Positions 42,682 to 55,049 are shown, counted from the stretch's first letter. The stretch: 64,000 bases of DNA from Carposina sasakii (GCA_014607495.2 CP053148.1:372001-436000); one strand, 5' to 3'. The notes: generated from the letters alone by a model not told the origin. Numbers and translations: made by a program.

Positions 42682-42789
42682 CACGCTGTGTCCGCTCCGG
42701 CTTCGGAGGCTGAGCCTCATCTTCCAATCCCTCTTGGAAGATGAGCCTCCTCCCTCCGAGCTAAACGATCGCTTCATAGGCTGAGACAT
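42682..42789 (-). CDS. First coding exon of an unrecognised host gene
   Basis: Thirty-six codons from ATG at 42789-42787 to a donor, GTG before GTGAGTA. An in-frame TGA about six codons upstream supports this as the start. The product begins MSQPMKRSFSSEGGG and ends RLSLRSRSGHSV: basic, Ser and Gly rich, with Arg-x-x-Ser-type sites that kinases favour, no membrane segment and no signal peptide. It ends in phase 0, matching the phase-0 start of the exon at 17102. That the two join is inference from strand, phase and the absence of better exons between them. The DNA of this exon contains a 15-bp stem-loop (42712..42749). Confidence 0.68.
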
Positions 42790-42793
42790 CTCT

Positions 42794-42811
42794 CTAGCCG
42801 GCAGCGATCAT
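42794..42811 (-). promoter_or_regulatory. Five-codon upstream ORF
   Basis: ATG ATC GCT GCC GGC TAG on minus. It ends 4 nt before the main ATG, in another frame. If it lies in the transcript, it would be expected to lower translation of the main frame. Confidence 0.5.
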
Positions 42812-43483
42812 CTTGCACCTCTTTCACTACATAGTCTTTGCACAATCACTGTTTAATAATCAAATCTCAATCTGTCACTATCAGTTTGTTCAGACATAGA
42901 TTAAACATACAACTAGAAGGGCCATCTACACTAAGCTACATACCTAAACTAACACATAATTAAGTTACGTCACTAAGTTTATACATAGTACACATAATTG
43001 GAATATACGCTATCACTTAAACTATTCAGTTATAGAACTAACACCTAGATATTATAAGTTTAGACACTGATATTATTATAGTTTTGGGTAAAATTTGGAA
43101 AGAGAAGATAGGAGGGAACATGGTACACTCAGACGCAGCGCACGTGACCTGAAACAAAACAAAATATCAATGTTATTCACCGGTTATCACAATATTACTA
43201 ATAAATAAACCTAAATTTTATAGATTTAGCTTTGTTATATTATTTCTCGATGAACCACTATTTTGTGTAATCTGCATAAATACTCATGTAAAGTGATGTC
43301 AATCTTTAAACGCATCGTATAGAAAGGCAGCCTAAGCTTTTTAGCTGCATTTTCTATGAAACAGGTTTCCACCCAATAACATAGTTAAAGTGAATCGAAA
43401 CTGCACCCCGCACTACAGTGATACCGTCAGGTGTTACCGTGCTACATAATGTTGACTGAATTTACATAATCTTGGAAGCGGCG
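42812..43483. other. Putative 5' flank of the host gene
   Basis: Less repeat-laden than its surroundings. I see no clear TATA box or initiator that I would defend. Confidence 0.35.
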
Positions 43484-43491
43484 TGACGTCA
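43484..43491. promoter_or_regulatory. CRE-like palindrome TGACGTCA
   Basis: A full CREB/ATF consensus in a GC-richer island, about 700 bp upstream of the first coding exon on minus. A match of 8 bp can occur by chance. Confidence 0.35.
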
Positions 43492-45070
43492 CGGGATCCG
43501 TGCGTGCGTTGTGTAAATGAGTTTCATCAAATAGTTCCCTTGAACGATGGCGCTAGTAACTCTGTGTTTGACTACATTTCTGTGTAACCTTAGAATAAAG
43601 ATTCGCTTCGCTTCGCTCCGAAGACCTATCATTAATCTAAGTGTGTAACGTTATACTCAAAATGTAAGTTCCGAATTCACTCACGAGACTTATTCTATGA
43701 TGCGGCCTCTAGAGTGATTCAGACCGAACATTGGCAATTCGCCGCCGATTTCCATCTCGTCGCGATACAGATTTCTATTAACAACTTCGTCGCCAAAAAC
43801 TTTCCTAATTCCGAAAAGCACTTTGTTTTTATCAATCGCTTGTTTTCCCTGTAAACGGCGGGTATTGATTAAATAAACAGAGCCGTAATCATAAGGAATA
43901 AAAAATACCCTGGCAATTTATTTTTATTTCAGTGCGGACCTTTCACCCGGCCGCGGAGCAACCGGTACGGAATACAAATCAATTCAACACCAATATTTTT
44001 TAATAGAACAAACCGTGGTGCCCTCAATTTGAATGTGACCACGCAGGCTGATCACGATCCTTTTTTATTTCTTTTTGTTCGCGACCAAACGGGCAAAAGG
44101 AATACTCGTATAAATTGTTCTGCCATTACCCGAGATGTCTTTTATTTAAAATGTTATTGATTTTTCGAACGTAACTGTGCGGGGAGTGGAACAAGGTATC
44201 GCCGACGGCAGCGAATTCATAAACATTCTTAAATCGTTCGTCTTTTGTAGATGAAATCCATTGGCTAATTATAAAATTTGGTCAATCAACTTTTATCAAA
44301 GGTTATCTTAAATCTATTCTATTTCATAATCATAAGTCATTTTCTCCAAATAGTATCCAATTAACATTCAAGAATGCATGGAAAATAAATAACTCTCAAA
44401 AACCGGTTTGGCACCGGTGCAAAAAGGTTTAACTACAAATCGGCACATCTTCAAATTAAAAGTAAGTAACCATTATTAAGACAACTAATACATAATAATA
44501 TCTGTCTTTCATTAGATGTTATAAAACTATATCTCTATATGTAGAGCAACAAGATAATTATATTGAAACATACCTACACCAACACACATCCAGCGCCGGC
44601 GGGCAGACATGTTCCATTGTATCTCTTTAGAAAACAAGCAAATTAGGCCTTTGTGGTCACAATATTATATGTAGATACTTAAATTCTCGGTAGAAAAAAT
44701 ATACTTCCGTTCAAAACAAAGGACCAAAGGATTTCCGATTGCGAATTCAATTTATTCCACGGTTTTTAACTATAAAAGCGCTTTTTTTCTAATAAAAGAT
44801 TGTAACGCCTAATACAATCTCATTTATAAAAGATTTCTCAAAATGGCAATATTTTTTGAATGTAAAGGTCTGTAATAGGGATCGACTCACATTTTTCCCT
44901 ATGTAAGAATGACATTGGATTATATTATTTAAAGTAGATATTATAATATAAACTCTAATATTAACAAACGTGGAGTAGATAAACTTTACTCTGAGACTTA
45001 GTGATCCTTTGGATAGTCTAAGTTTAAAGAAGTAGGTATCTCTATATGTTCGTATGCAACATAACATTTG
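43492..45070. other. Non-coding stretch
   Basis: 43545-43575 (TTCCCTTGAACGATGGCGCT) belongs to a small dispersed motif also seen near 14928 and 22065. No gene. Confidence 0.4.
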
Positions 45071-45125
45071 TTATGTTATGTAGCCATGTTGTGTCTAACA
45101 TAACCAGAACATAACATAACAAATA
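45070..45125. repeat. Small inverted repeat
   Basis: ATTTGTTATGTTATGT and its inverse flank a loop of about 24 nt. Confidence 0.7.
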
Positions 45126-45332
45126 ATATGTATATTTGTTAGGTGCAGAGTATTTCTGGAGTTATCATCATCAATCATAACTAGGCTGAATTCTTTTCGT
45201 AGACCGACCGAATTTTAACAAAATTGAGATGAGCAAATCCAATGTCTGAACCTATTAAGACGTGTACAGGTTCAATAAGGCCCTTTAGGTACGTACCATT
45301 GTGCTTACCATAGGGTGCACTTCATGGTCACT

Positions 45333-45696
45333 TCAGATTATAAAAAAATAGGCACACACATCCCTGCCTATTTTTGACAGGGTAGCAACAGAAATACTTA
45401 AAAATATACATAGAAATACTAGCTTTTTATAAGGGCAAATGCATAACGCGGCCTGTGCATTATATTTTTTAGCTTTTACCTTCAAACTTTCTGGTAAAAA
45501 GTAAGTAGGTACTTTAGTATGTACCTTGAAACGTTTTGGTAACAAATCCAGCAACTCCAAGCCAGTGGAATTGGCCAAGTCGGTTGACAACCTGAAGATG
45601 GAACTTTTCCACAATTAAATGAATCCCGGTATTTTTATTCCTGCAAAGGTAATGGAAGAGCCGTGTATAAGGGTTGGAAGGGGAGGGGAGGGACAT
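45333..45696 (-). pseudogene. Frameshifted protein-like remnant of unknown family
   Basis: Two overlapping frames join if one base is skipped near 45555. The first reads RNKNTGIHLIVEKFHLQVV then NRLGQFHW, the second continues LELLDLLPKRFKVHTKVP, YFLPESLKVKAKKYNAQAAL and CICPYKKLVFL. The run is protein-like with a hydrophobic end, and I suspect a multicopy lepidopteran repeat, but that is from general memory and the window has no second copy to prove it. Confidence 0.35.
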
Positions 45697-47420
45697 TAAG
45701 TTTTGTGTACAACGGCTCAGGTGACTATGTGTGATCGTGTAGGGGTGGAATATTACACAAATTACTCATGCTTCCAAATATTTGATTTTCCTTTGTTACA
45801 ATGGCAGAAAATAATGTTGAATTATATTTCTGTGCATAAATAGAATATTCAGTATTTAACTGGTGGTACCTACCACTTGTTAAATTATCTTTTAATTTTA
45901 GATTATTTATCATCTCCTGCATGCATGTACTATCATTTATGTTTAGATAATTATCACCTCGTATATGCAGGGTACCTACCTATTTAGTCCTGCCTGGTTT
46001 GGCCAAGTGACCATTCTTGCGCCCCCCAGAGTCTACGCCCTGTGCCTGGGCACCGGTGGCACCGCCCTATTTACGGCACTGATCCTATTAGATCATTTAG
46101 ATAAAAAAACTTGTCTAATAAGCTCAGCATCCGAAGCCTAAGCTGAGCTTTGCACTAAAATGTACATAGATAGTGTAGGTGTACGTCAGCCTAGCGCGAC
46201 GTGTTCCTGACTTGATACTAGACGATCAGAACAACTTCTATTTGTGAAGCTCGAGTCGCCTTATTCAAAGATACAATATTAACATGAAAAATGAAGATAC
46301 AATGTTAATATTATATCTTAATCTAAATAATGAAGCAACAAGTATAAATAAAATGACCTTTTAAATATGAAGTTCAATCGGTAAATACAAAGCCACGAAA
46401 TTTATAATCATATAAAACCAAACTGAGCTTAGGCAGCGCTGACTCACACCACCATGTCAGTGTATAACATCGCAGTGCAATAAAGCGCCGCGCCTCTACT
46501 GCTTGCATATAACGTTTAACGTTTATGTTCTGCATAAACGCAGAAAACTCCGTAACCGTTACGAGCCGCGCCGGCGGATCAACAAGTTTATCTTACCATT
46601 AATTAATAAACTCATAAATTTGACGCCACTTCAAGGGGTGTACTTGATTACTGTGCCGATGGAAATCTTCCTTGGCCTACATTGTGACAAAATTTAACAA
46701 TAGAGAGTCTAGTGTTGTGATAAATTGCTGATACATTTGTGCTTGTATAAGGTACGGAGGTACATTTTAAGCTACAATGATTTTCTCCTTAACACTTAAA
46801 AGGCGATTTTTCCAATGTCTAGATAGCTTATCTGGAGCATATAGTTGATAGTGTCTCTATCTTTTTATAGTTTTTGAGCATCAAATTTATCTTTCAGATA
46901 TATTATCTAACTATTGGAAAGTCGGCCTGTATTTACTGATAGGTAAAAGTCCCTAACTAGTTACATAAAATAAGTTAAGTGAAAATCATTGTTAATAAAA
47001 TGTAACTTAATACTAAACAACCATTTGTTTTGAAAGGATTAATTAAAAATAACTTTGTCCTCGAACTTTTAGCAATGATAAAAAATACTTTTCCTGTTTT
47101 ACGCCTAAGAATAATCAAAATTTTTTGTTTTTGTTTTACCCGCATTCAAATGCTTGTAATTTGAAATATGTTTAATTGGTAAAAAATATGTAAAAGATAG
47201 GTGAGCCTACCGCCGCGCTTCAAGCACAATAATTTTGAGACTGATAACGAATCAAATGGTCGATATTTTCATATTTATTAAACATAGAAGTTAAGGTTTA
47301 TGTCGCGTCTCCGTGCATTATTTTGAGTTAACGTTTTCACACACGCGCCAAAGTTGTACAGACTACGCGATTTCATTTTCGTACCTGTCAATAACTGTAC
47401 TCGTAACAGTAGAATCGAAT
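45697..47420. other. Non-coding stretch
   Basis: No supported gene or repeat. Confidence 0.4.
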
Positions 47421-47870
47421 TCAAAATTGCAAAATCCACGCAACAAACGCCTGTCGCTCCCAACTTTAAAATTGCAAAGTCCACGCAACAAACGCCTGTC
47501 GCTCCCAACTTTAAAATTGCAAAGTCCACGCAATAAACGCCTGTCGCTCCCAACTTTAAAATTGCAAAGTCCACGCAATAAACGCCTGTCGCTCCCAACT
47601 TGAAAACTGCAAAGTCCACGCAACAAACGCCTGTCGCTCCCAACTTTAAAATTGCAAAGTCCACGCAATAAACGCCTGTCGCTCCCAACTTGAAAACTGC
47701 AAAGTCCACGCAACAAACACCTGTCGCTCCCAACTTTAAAATTGCAAAGTCCACGCAACAAACGCCTGTCGCTCCCAACTTGAAAACTGCAAAGTCCACG
47801 CAACAAACGCCTGTCGCTCCCAACTTTAAAATTGCAAAGTCCACGCAACAAACGCCTGTCGCTCCCAACT
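47421..47870. repeat. Minisatellite, 10 units of 45 bp
   Basis: Exactly 450 bp. Units read CAACAAACGCCTGTCGCTCC plus a spacer with AAAATTGCAAAGTCCACG. Two spacer variants (TTTAAAATTGC and TTGAAAACTGC) alternate in the last six units, a 90-bp higher-order period. Because 45 is a multiple of 3, several frames on both strands stay open and encode 15-residue repeats. There is no other evidence of coding. Confidence 0.97.
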
Positions 47871-48654
47871 TTAAAATTTAATCCATGACTATCGCGAACT
47901 AGCATGGCTTGTTATGTCAGTTGTGTGACGAGATGCAATACTGAAATCCCATTATGCTACGCATTATGTATGGATACATTTGATATCCTACAATCTATTT
48001 GATGGACATCATAGACCAATGAATATGCTTGGTGAATATCACACGCACATCACTGATGGAAAAAGTATTATACCATTTGTACTTTTGGTTGGTAGATAAA
48101 ATATAATATACTGTGTCCTATAATAACCTACTACGTTACTTTTTGGTATAATTATAAACGATTTTATTTTGTACTGTCTAAACGTAACTTCACGCTATCT
48201 CGCTATCTTCACGGCACTGTTTAGAATGGAGAATAAGTATTTTGCTACAAGTGGGCATTTTAGTGGGTAATTTAATGTAGGTACCAAGTACCACCAAGTA
48301 GGTGAGTACATATTTCAATTTATGAATCTAAAAATAAAACACGAAAAATGTCACAAGTTATTATAAAATTCTGTTATGATATATTTAGTTTAATACCGTA
48401 TTTTTACAACACTACCTCTGACACTGGCGCTAGTGTCCTTGCAACACTGGATCCGATTCACTTACTACATCAAGTGTCATAGATATCCGCGAAACATCGT
48501 AATTGGAAGAGTCATGGTATGTTGTTTCTACAAACATGGGCCATGCAAATAGATATTTGAAAAATTGACTTTAATTGGGTCTCGAGGCGGCAGTATTAGT
48601 TTAGGACTAATCCCTACGTCGTCGGATAGTACCGGCCTATCTTTACTCGTATGT
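47871..48654. other. Non-coding stretch
   Basis: Nothing I can support. Confidence 0.4.
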
Positions 48655-48664
48655 GTTGCATAGA

Positions 48665-48780
48665 CTATACATACATATAATCACGCCTTTATAAATTACG
48701 AGCTAGTCGGAGCACTAAGGGCCATAGAACCACATGATGCCACTTCTGACCAATTTTTAGGGTATAGTTGAGATGTACAA
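48665..48780 (-). repeat. Family Y, truncated inverted copy
   Basis: A 10-bp duplication, GTTGCATAGA, at 48655-48664 and 48781-48790. Confidence 0.85.
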
Positions 48781-48901
48781 GTTGCATAGATTATTTCAAA
48801 GAATATAACTATACTTTTATTACATTTAAACAGAATACCTACTTCTTATTTTTAGGTGTCTAACTGAGAACGGAAATATTCATTAAATTTACATTTAAAT
48901 A

Positions 48902-49290
48902 CAGGGTGTAAAAAGACAACAATGTTTTTTAATACCTCGTATTCTTTGTAAGGTTACGATCATTTTCTTCTATGGAACCAACCCTGGGAAACGACAATTT
49001 TTTTTTTTATACTGTCATTTTCTTGCAAGCAATGCATTGGTTTGATGCCTAAAGTACAAATGTACCTAAAAAACTAACATTATAACATTTTGACATGGTA
49101 TCTTTGAAAAAAATGTTTGTTAACCAATTTCAGATGGATTTATATAAAAAATGATAATACCAATGTAACTTTGGAGCTCAATATCTTGAAAACCCGTGGT
49201 TTCCCAGAGGTGCTTCCATAGAGAAAAATGATCGTGATATTACAAATAATATGAGGTATTAAAAGAACAAAGTTGTCTTTTTACACCCAG
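48902..49290. mobile_element. TA-MITE with CAGGGTGTAAAAAGACAAC ends, copy 1
   Basis: 389 bp bordered by TA on each side. The right end reads GTTGTCTTTTTACACCCAG. Copies 2 and 3 are at 56380..56753 and 57379..57764. Confidence 0.85.
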
Positions 49291-50105
49291 TATAAATATT
49301 CTAATATTCTAGATTATTGCGTGTTAAATTCCAAGACTAAGTATTTACTGCACAGCGTATTACTATTATAAGAAATTATTTCATTTTATTACTATAGAAA
49401 AAATATTATATCCCTGTTGTGGCGTGCTAGAGGTTTGCTACATTTCCTATTGTTGGAAACAATCACGGTGGAGCGATGCCCCGCTGTTTCACTAAATTAA
49501 AATTCTGTCAAGCATTCCTGAGCTATGTGGAAAATATTTCGTCTTAAGAGCCTTTTAACTACAAATTATTTATAATAAATACCTACTAGGGAAGTTGTTG
49601 TAATGTGACTAATATAAATATTTTATATAAGGATATGTGACAGACTATCAAATTTAGAAAGACTTGTGTTTAAAGTTTTGGCTGATTTAACTTATTACAG
49701 TTTAATTTTTTTTATAATAAGAAAAATCTTTCTAAATAGAAAAATAATTAATTTAGGTATCTAATGACGGCGGAATGCACATACTCAAAAATATAAATAA
49801 CAGGACATAAGGAGAGATGCGTGTACAATCGCTAGCTTATATCTATATTAGATCTCTTCCAGCAAGCATCAGCAAGCTAGCAAATAAAATGAAATTCTCT
49901 TATATTAATCATGTCAATCAACATGAAAACACAAAAAACAGAAGTATAGGTATATCTCGGAGGTACACAAAAGGATTTATATACCAACAGGTAGCTACGA
50001 GTAAAATAAAGAAGAAAAGAAAAATACCAGCGCAGCAGTACGAGAGCAAATACTGGGCAACACTGTGCGACCCATATCCGATGTTTTAGGAGATTTGCAA
50101 CTAAA
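49291..50105. other. AT-rich non-coding stretch
   Basis: No supported gene. Confidence 0.4.
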
Positions 50106-50337
50106 TGAAAATCCGACTGGTCTAGTAGGTAGTGACCCTGCCTGCGACGCCATAGGTCCTGGGTTCGAATCCCGGTAGGTGCAAACATTGATATGATGAA
50201 TATCAATGTTTGTTTCCGAGTCATGGATGTTTCTATACTTATCTATGTATTTATATACCGTTGCTTAGTACCCACGACACAAGACCTTAGGGATCTTATT
50301 GTGGGACTAGGTTAATGTGTTGTGTAGTGTGTGAAAA
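50106..50337 (+). repeat. tRNA-derived SINE family Z
   Basis: CGACTGGTCTAGTAGGTAGT head, GGGTTCGAATCCCGG B box, standard 3' half. Confidence 0.88.
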
Positions 50338-50825
50338 AAGAAAAAGTGTTGTTTTTTCCCAGTACATTTATATTGGAATAGGTACTATCACAACGACAAT
50401 ATGTTACGTTAACAAATTGAATGTTGTATTATTATTTATGCTAGAAGCAAACTATATTTTTATTTAAAATAGTCATAATTACGTCACTGACATTATTAAG
50501 TAGCGATACATTAAGTCGTTTTAGGGCGCATAATATATAAGTATCGACTGGCTACGAGTCCAAATCTGTGTCAAGCTAAAATTCTTAGCGCTAAAGTCTT
50601 ACCCGTTACATAGCAGATAGCAAGGTGCACCACGGCCAGTTGGGGCTGAGATTTAGGGTCATTATGGTATTAGTGGAAGCTATCAGCTCAACAGCACTCG
50701 CATTGACTAAGCTTTTAGAACGATACAAAATAAGTTAGAACATCTTTAGCCTAGAGTTCTTGCCTCGAGGTAAATGACGATAAATCTACCAAATGGAATG
50801 TGCGTGTATGATAACGTAAATATTA
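50338..50825. other. Non-coding stretch
   Basis: Nothing I can support. Confidence 0.4.
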
Positions 50826-50968
50826 TGGTCGATTCTGACCACTTAAACGTAAACATAAAATTAGACAGGTATGTCTGTCTCCATTGTTAACATAAATGGC
50901 TACAACAGAAAGGAACAGGCAGGCAGGACTAATATTAAGTTAAGATGTGTGACGGTCAGAATCGACCA
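50826..50968. mobile_element. 143-bp TA-MITE with perfect 15-bp ends
   Basis: TGGTCGATTCTGACC at the left, its exact inverse at the right, TA on both sides. Confidence 0.85.
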
Positions 50969-52251
50969 TAACAACGATAAGCAACTTTTAATCAATAGTT
51001 TTTTTACATTTTCATAGCATTACAGTTGCACCAATGTTTCTTGAAAGGTTCTGAAATTCCCACGAGAACGGAAAATAACGGGAGTTATAGAGTTAGCGTA
51101 ATCTCGTATGAAATAATATTAAGGTGAACGACCACGTCAGATCTGCCGCAAAATGATCTAATTGTGCTTCAATGTTCCGGGACCGTCCGTAAGAAGTACC
51201 TGATACAATTTATATTATTCCCAGAGCGACCCTGACGCCCCCTGTCGCCCCTCGTCAACTTTCCTAACAGATTGTGACAGCCAACAGGTACACGAAGGCT
51301 ATATTGTTAACCTGGTGATAATGACCACTGTAGAGCCTTTCATACGGTATCGAGGGGAGAAATGTGAGGAAATGGTGTGATAGAGAGTGGTGGATAAATC
51401 AGATAGAATCTATCAATAGAGAGTCTATGTTCATTCCAGACTAAAAATGTTATGTGTTAAGGGTAGATTGAAGAACGAAATAGAAAATTAAAATTCTGTG
51501 GAATTTTAGCTATTCATGTCATAAAAAATCTATTGAAAAAGCATATTATATCTATAAAACCTAAATTAATCGAATAAATAATTCTTTTAAAAAAAGTTAA
51601 AATCTCGTTAAATATATCAATGAATTGAACTATGTAATTTGTGGATTATAAGTTGTATAAAATTAAATGTTGCAATTTGCAACAAGACGATACAATGCAG
51701 TTTCTAAAATTTAACAAAAGTTTTTGTATTACAGCTATTTATTATTACGTCGTCTCCATACTTCGGAGGGAAATAATAATGAGTTTAGTCCTACATGATC
51801 CAAATTGTTACTTACCCTAGTCAATTGTGTACCGCAGTTAATGAACACCTGGACATCAGCCGCTAGTTTCCGATAATCAACTATTCTTTATTAATGTACC
51901 TACACAAATTGCTACCACATAAAGCTCTTTTACTATACTATATATTATACTATTGGACACCTGCGACTACGTCCGCTTGGACAGCAGAAGAATTCAAATG
52001 TCGAAATATTCCAGGTCTTTTTTTTTCGAGGTAAAATGTCCTTTTTCAGGCTTTAGACTACCTGCCTACATATAAAAAAAAACTTCAGTTTTGAGTGTTA
52101 AAAAGGTTAAGTCAATACCGATCTCTATGGCCAAGGTAATTCACGACTGCAGTCCTCCCAAGACGTGTATATAATAATGTAGGTACCAATAGTGCGCGAT
52201 ATTGTTGTGCTATGAACTATTATTCATCTGAAAAGAGCTTTACTCTGTTGA
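50969..52251. other. Non-coding stretch
   Basis: 51953-52140 includes a diverged Helitron-like end (CCTGCGACTACGTCCGC). No gene. Confidence 0.4.
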
Positions 52252-52666
52252 ATTCAAATTCAAAATTATTTATTCGACATAAATGCATTAAAATCTTGTT
52301 TGTCGATTGTCTAATTATATGTTACTTTCTATGTTCGCACCCCAAAATGAAACCGCTACCAAACAAAAAAGGAGGTGAATTTAAACAACCCAAAAAAAAT
52401 AAATCGCAAAGCTTTTGCTTTGGCAACGGTAACCACCCCAAGGTGCGATTTGTTACGGTCTGTCAGGCATAAGTTAGCGATTCGGGGCTTAATAGCCACC
52501 AACGTGGAGCTAATAAGAGTTAAGGTCGCCTAAAGACGAAATCCAGGAGAGCTGCTTCACAGTTCTCCTTTATGGCAAAACCAACATTAGGTTTGACACA
52601 CCGCATGATTCTACTATTACTGTTACACTATTTCAGTGAAGTCACAGTCAAAACTAAGTAACATAT
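52252..52666 (-). repeat. Family V, inverted copy
   Basis: Inverse of 28684..29138, from AAATTATTTATTCGACATAA to CAGTGAAGTCACAGTC. Confidence 0.82.
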
Positions 52667-53488
52667 TTAAAAAAACGAACAATATAAAAGCATTTGACCG
52701 ATATAGATATCACATGTTTATAGAAGACTGCTGTAGAAAGAAAGCTACGTTTAAATATGCATTAGGGATGAATTGAAATTAATTAAAATAAATAAACGAT
52801 GCATTACCTTCCGCGGTTGTGTTTAATATATGTTTACATACGAGTATGATACGCACATGTTCAGTTGTTCATTCTACGTGAATGTTTTTTTTTTGTCAAG
52901 TAATAATGCCAGCCCGCGACTTTGTCCGTTTAAGAATTTAATGTTTCTCTGATGCATATTTAGGTACTAAACTGCAAAGTGTTATCAAAATCCATCGGTA
53001 GTTTTTGCGCGAGATACTGACAAACACAAACTTTTAAACATTATTATTATCCAAAGAAGGATTCGTTAACGTTAACATGCATCCATGGGTACCAATATTG
53101 CAAAGTTCTAAAGAATCTCAGTATCCAATAGTCTCGTACAAGATAACTAGCTAGCCACAAAGCCTAGACTATATTTTATTCACACAATTTCAACAGAAAC
53201 ACAAACTTTTGCCATAAGCCCAACAAAATGAAGTCGCGGCTAAGTAAGTTATGCACAAAATTGTTTTCGTCCATGATTTATATTTAGGTACAAATGTGAG
53301 GAAAAGTGATATTTTCGTCACCCTTGAAGAGTCTGGAGGTTAAACGTAATGGGGTAGGTGGAAACAGGTAGAAGACTCAGACGCCCGTATTCTTAGTGCT
53401 GATACTTTATTGGAGGACACTCGAGTCTTTTTTTTGACATGAGAGTTTTCTTTTTCAGTGGTTTAAGGAGGGTTGACGTCAGACAGGT
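52667..53488. other. Non-coding with a Helitron-like scrap
   Basis: 52912-53045 carries GCCCGCGACTTTGTCCG. 53465-53500 is the start of a SINE-tail fragment that the RTE below interrupts. Confidence 0.45.
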
Positions 53489-53500
53489 AGACGGTAATAT

Positions 53501-54539
53501 CATCATCATTTCATCATTTACAGCCCTGAGAAGTCCACTGTTGGACATAGGCCTCCCCCAACAACCTCCACTCCGACCGGTCGGAAGCAGCCTGCATCCA
53601 ACCGACGCCCGCAACCTTGACCAGGTCATCCGTCCACCTCGCGGGTGGCCTTCCCACGCTGCGCTTGCCGATACGTGGTATCCACTCTAGAACTTTCCGA
53701 CTCCATCGGCCATCAGTTCTTCGAGCTATGTGCCCTGCCCATTGCCACTTCAGTTTGCTGGACCGTTCAGCTATGTCGGTGGTCTTTGTACGTCTGCGGA
53801 TCTCCTCATTTCTGATTCGATCACGCAGAGAGATCCCAAGCATAGCTCTCTCCATCGCTCGCTGTGCGATCCTGAGCTTTTTTATGAGGCACATAGTTAG
53901 AGACCACGTCTCGGCACCGTAGGTCATCACCGGCAGCACGCACTGGTTGAATACCTTCGTCTTTAAGGACTGGGGTATCTTGGACACAAATAAGCTTCGT
54001 AGTTTCCCGAACGCTGCCCAGCCGAGTTGGATTCGCCGAGTTACCTCCTTCTCAAAGTTGGACTTACCTAGTTTGACCGTCTGTCCCAGGTAAACATACT
54101 CGTCAAGAACTTCAAGCATCGAGCTCCCAACCAGTACAGGAGTGGGCGGCACATGGACGTTCGACATGATCTTCGTCTTGTCCATGTTCATCTTCAGGCC
54201 CACCTGTTGGGAGACTCGATTGAGGCCATCGAGCATTGTGCTTAGATCCTTCAGCGATTCTGCCATGACCACGATGTCGTCTGCGAACCGAAGGTGAGTG
54301 ATGTATTCGCCATTGATATTGATGCCGAGTCCTTTCCATTCGAGAAGCTTAAAGGCGTCTTCCACTGCATTGGTGAAGAGCTTCGGAGAAATAACATCTC
54401 CTTGTCTCACTCCCCTCTGCAAAGAAATCGGCTCAGTGCTCCGCTCCTGTACTCGTACCGACATGGTGGCATTGCTGTATAAACACTTCAGCACTTCGAT
54501 ATATCGATGGTCAATATGGCACCGCATATGGCATATGGC
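53501..54539 (-). mobile_element. 5'-truncated RTE-type LINE with open ORF
   Basis: A 12-bp duplication, AGACGGTAATAT, stands at 53489-53500 and 54540-54551. On minus the frame covers the C-terminal half of a non-LTR RT: RGVRQGDVISPKLF (B motif), LRFADDIVVMAE (C motif, FADD), MNMDKTKIMSN, VLPVMTYGAETWSLT, LKWQWAGHIARRTDGRW and VGRPPARWTDDL, ending at 53514 after SQGCK. The endonuclease and the front half of the RT are missing, lost on insertion. The remaining 340 codons have no stop, so the insertion is fairly young. The first dozen or so codons of the open frame (54540 and above) are flanking DNA. The 3' tail is a run of ATG/ATC type. Confidence 0.92.
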
Positions 54540-54551
54540 AGACGGTAATAT

Positions 54552-55049
54552 AAGAAAATCAAATCCTTGATAATATGAAAAGCTACTCAAAAAATGAATA
54601 TTCCAAATATGTTTATAAAGAAGGCTTTTGTTCCAACCCTTTTTGGTAGTAGATCAACCGACAGCCTCTAGAATTAATTAATAAAGTAAATCTTTTCTAC
54701 ATAGAGTACCATCCGGGACAACAACAACCTAGCGCCTAATGTCGGGTCCAGCCATAGAATACATTAGTAAAGATAGTTCAGATTCGATTCTCTAACTGAT
54801 AATACATTCATCGTATGTACGAAGACACATTGTGTGAGTGTAATGCAACTCGTTTAAAATACATCCCGAACACCCAAAGACCACAGAGTAATGCCCGCCT
54901 TCCATAGCAAGTAGAACTGAAGAGTGGAGTAAAGTTTGACGATAAAGATGATAAGTAAGGCAAGGGGAACAAGGTCAGAGGAGGAAATTATTTAACGCTT
55001 ATTATATAATTGGTTAATGAAGTTATTGGTAATACATATATATACGGTT
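54552..55049. other. Non-coding stretch
   Basis: Nothing I can support. Confidence 0.4.

Noticed and set aside
47278..47868. Repeat proteins of 196 and 180 residues with 15-residue units
   Set aside because: They come from a 45-bp minisatellite; frames on both strands are open for the same reason, and there is no start context or conserved flank.
50106..50180. Possible tRNA gene with GGGTTCGAATCCCGG
   Set aside because: Repeated six or seven times in the window with the same 3' half; SINE family Z.
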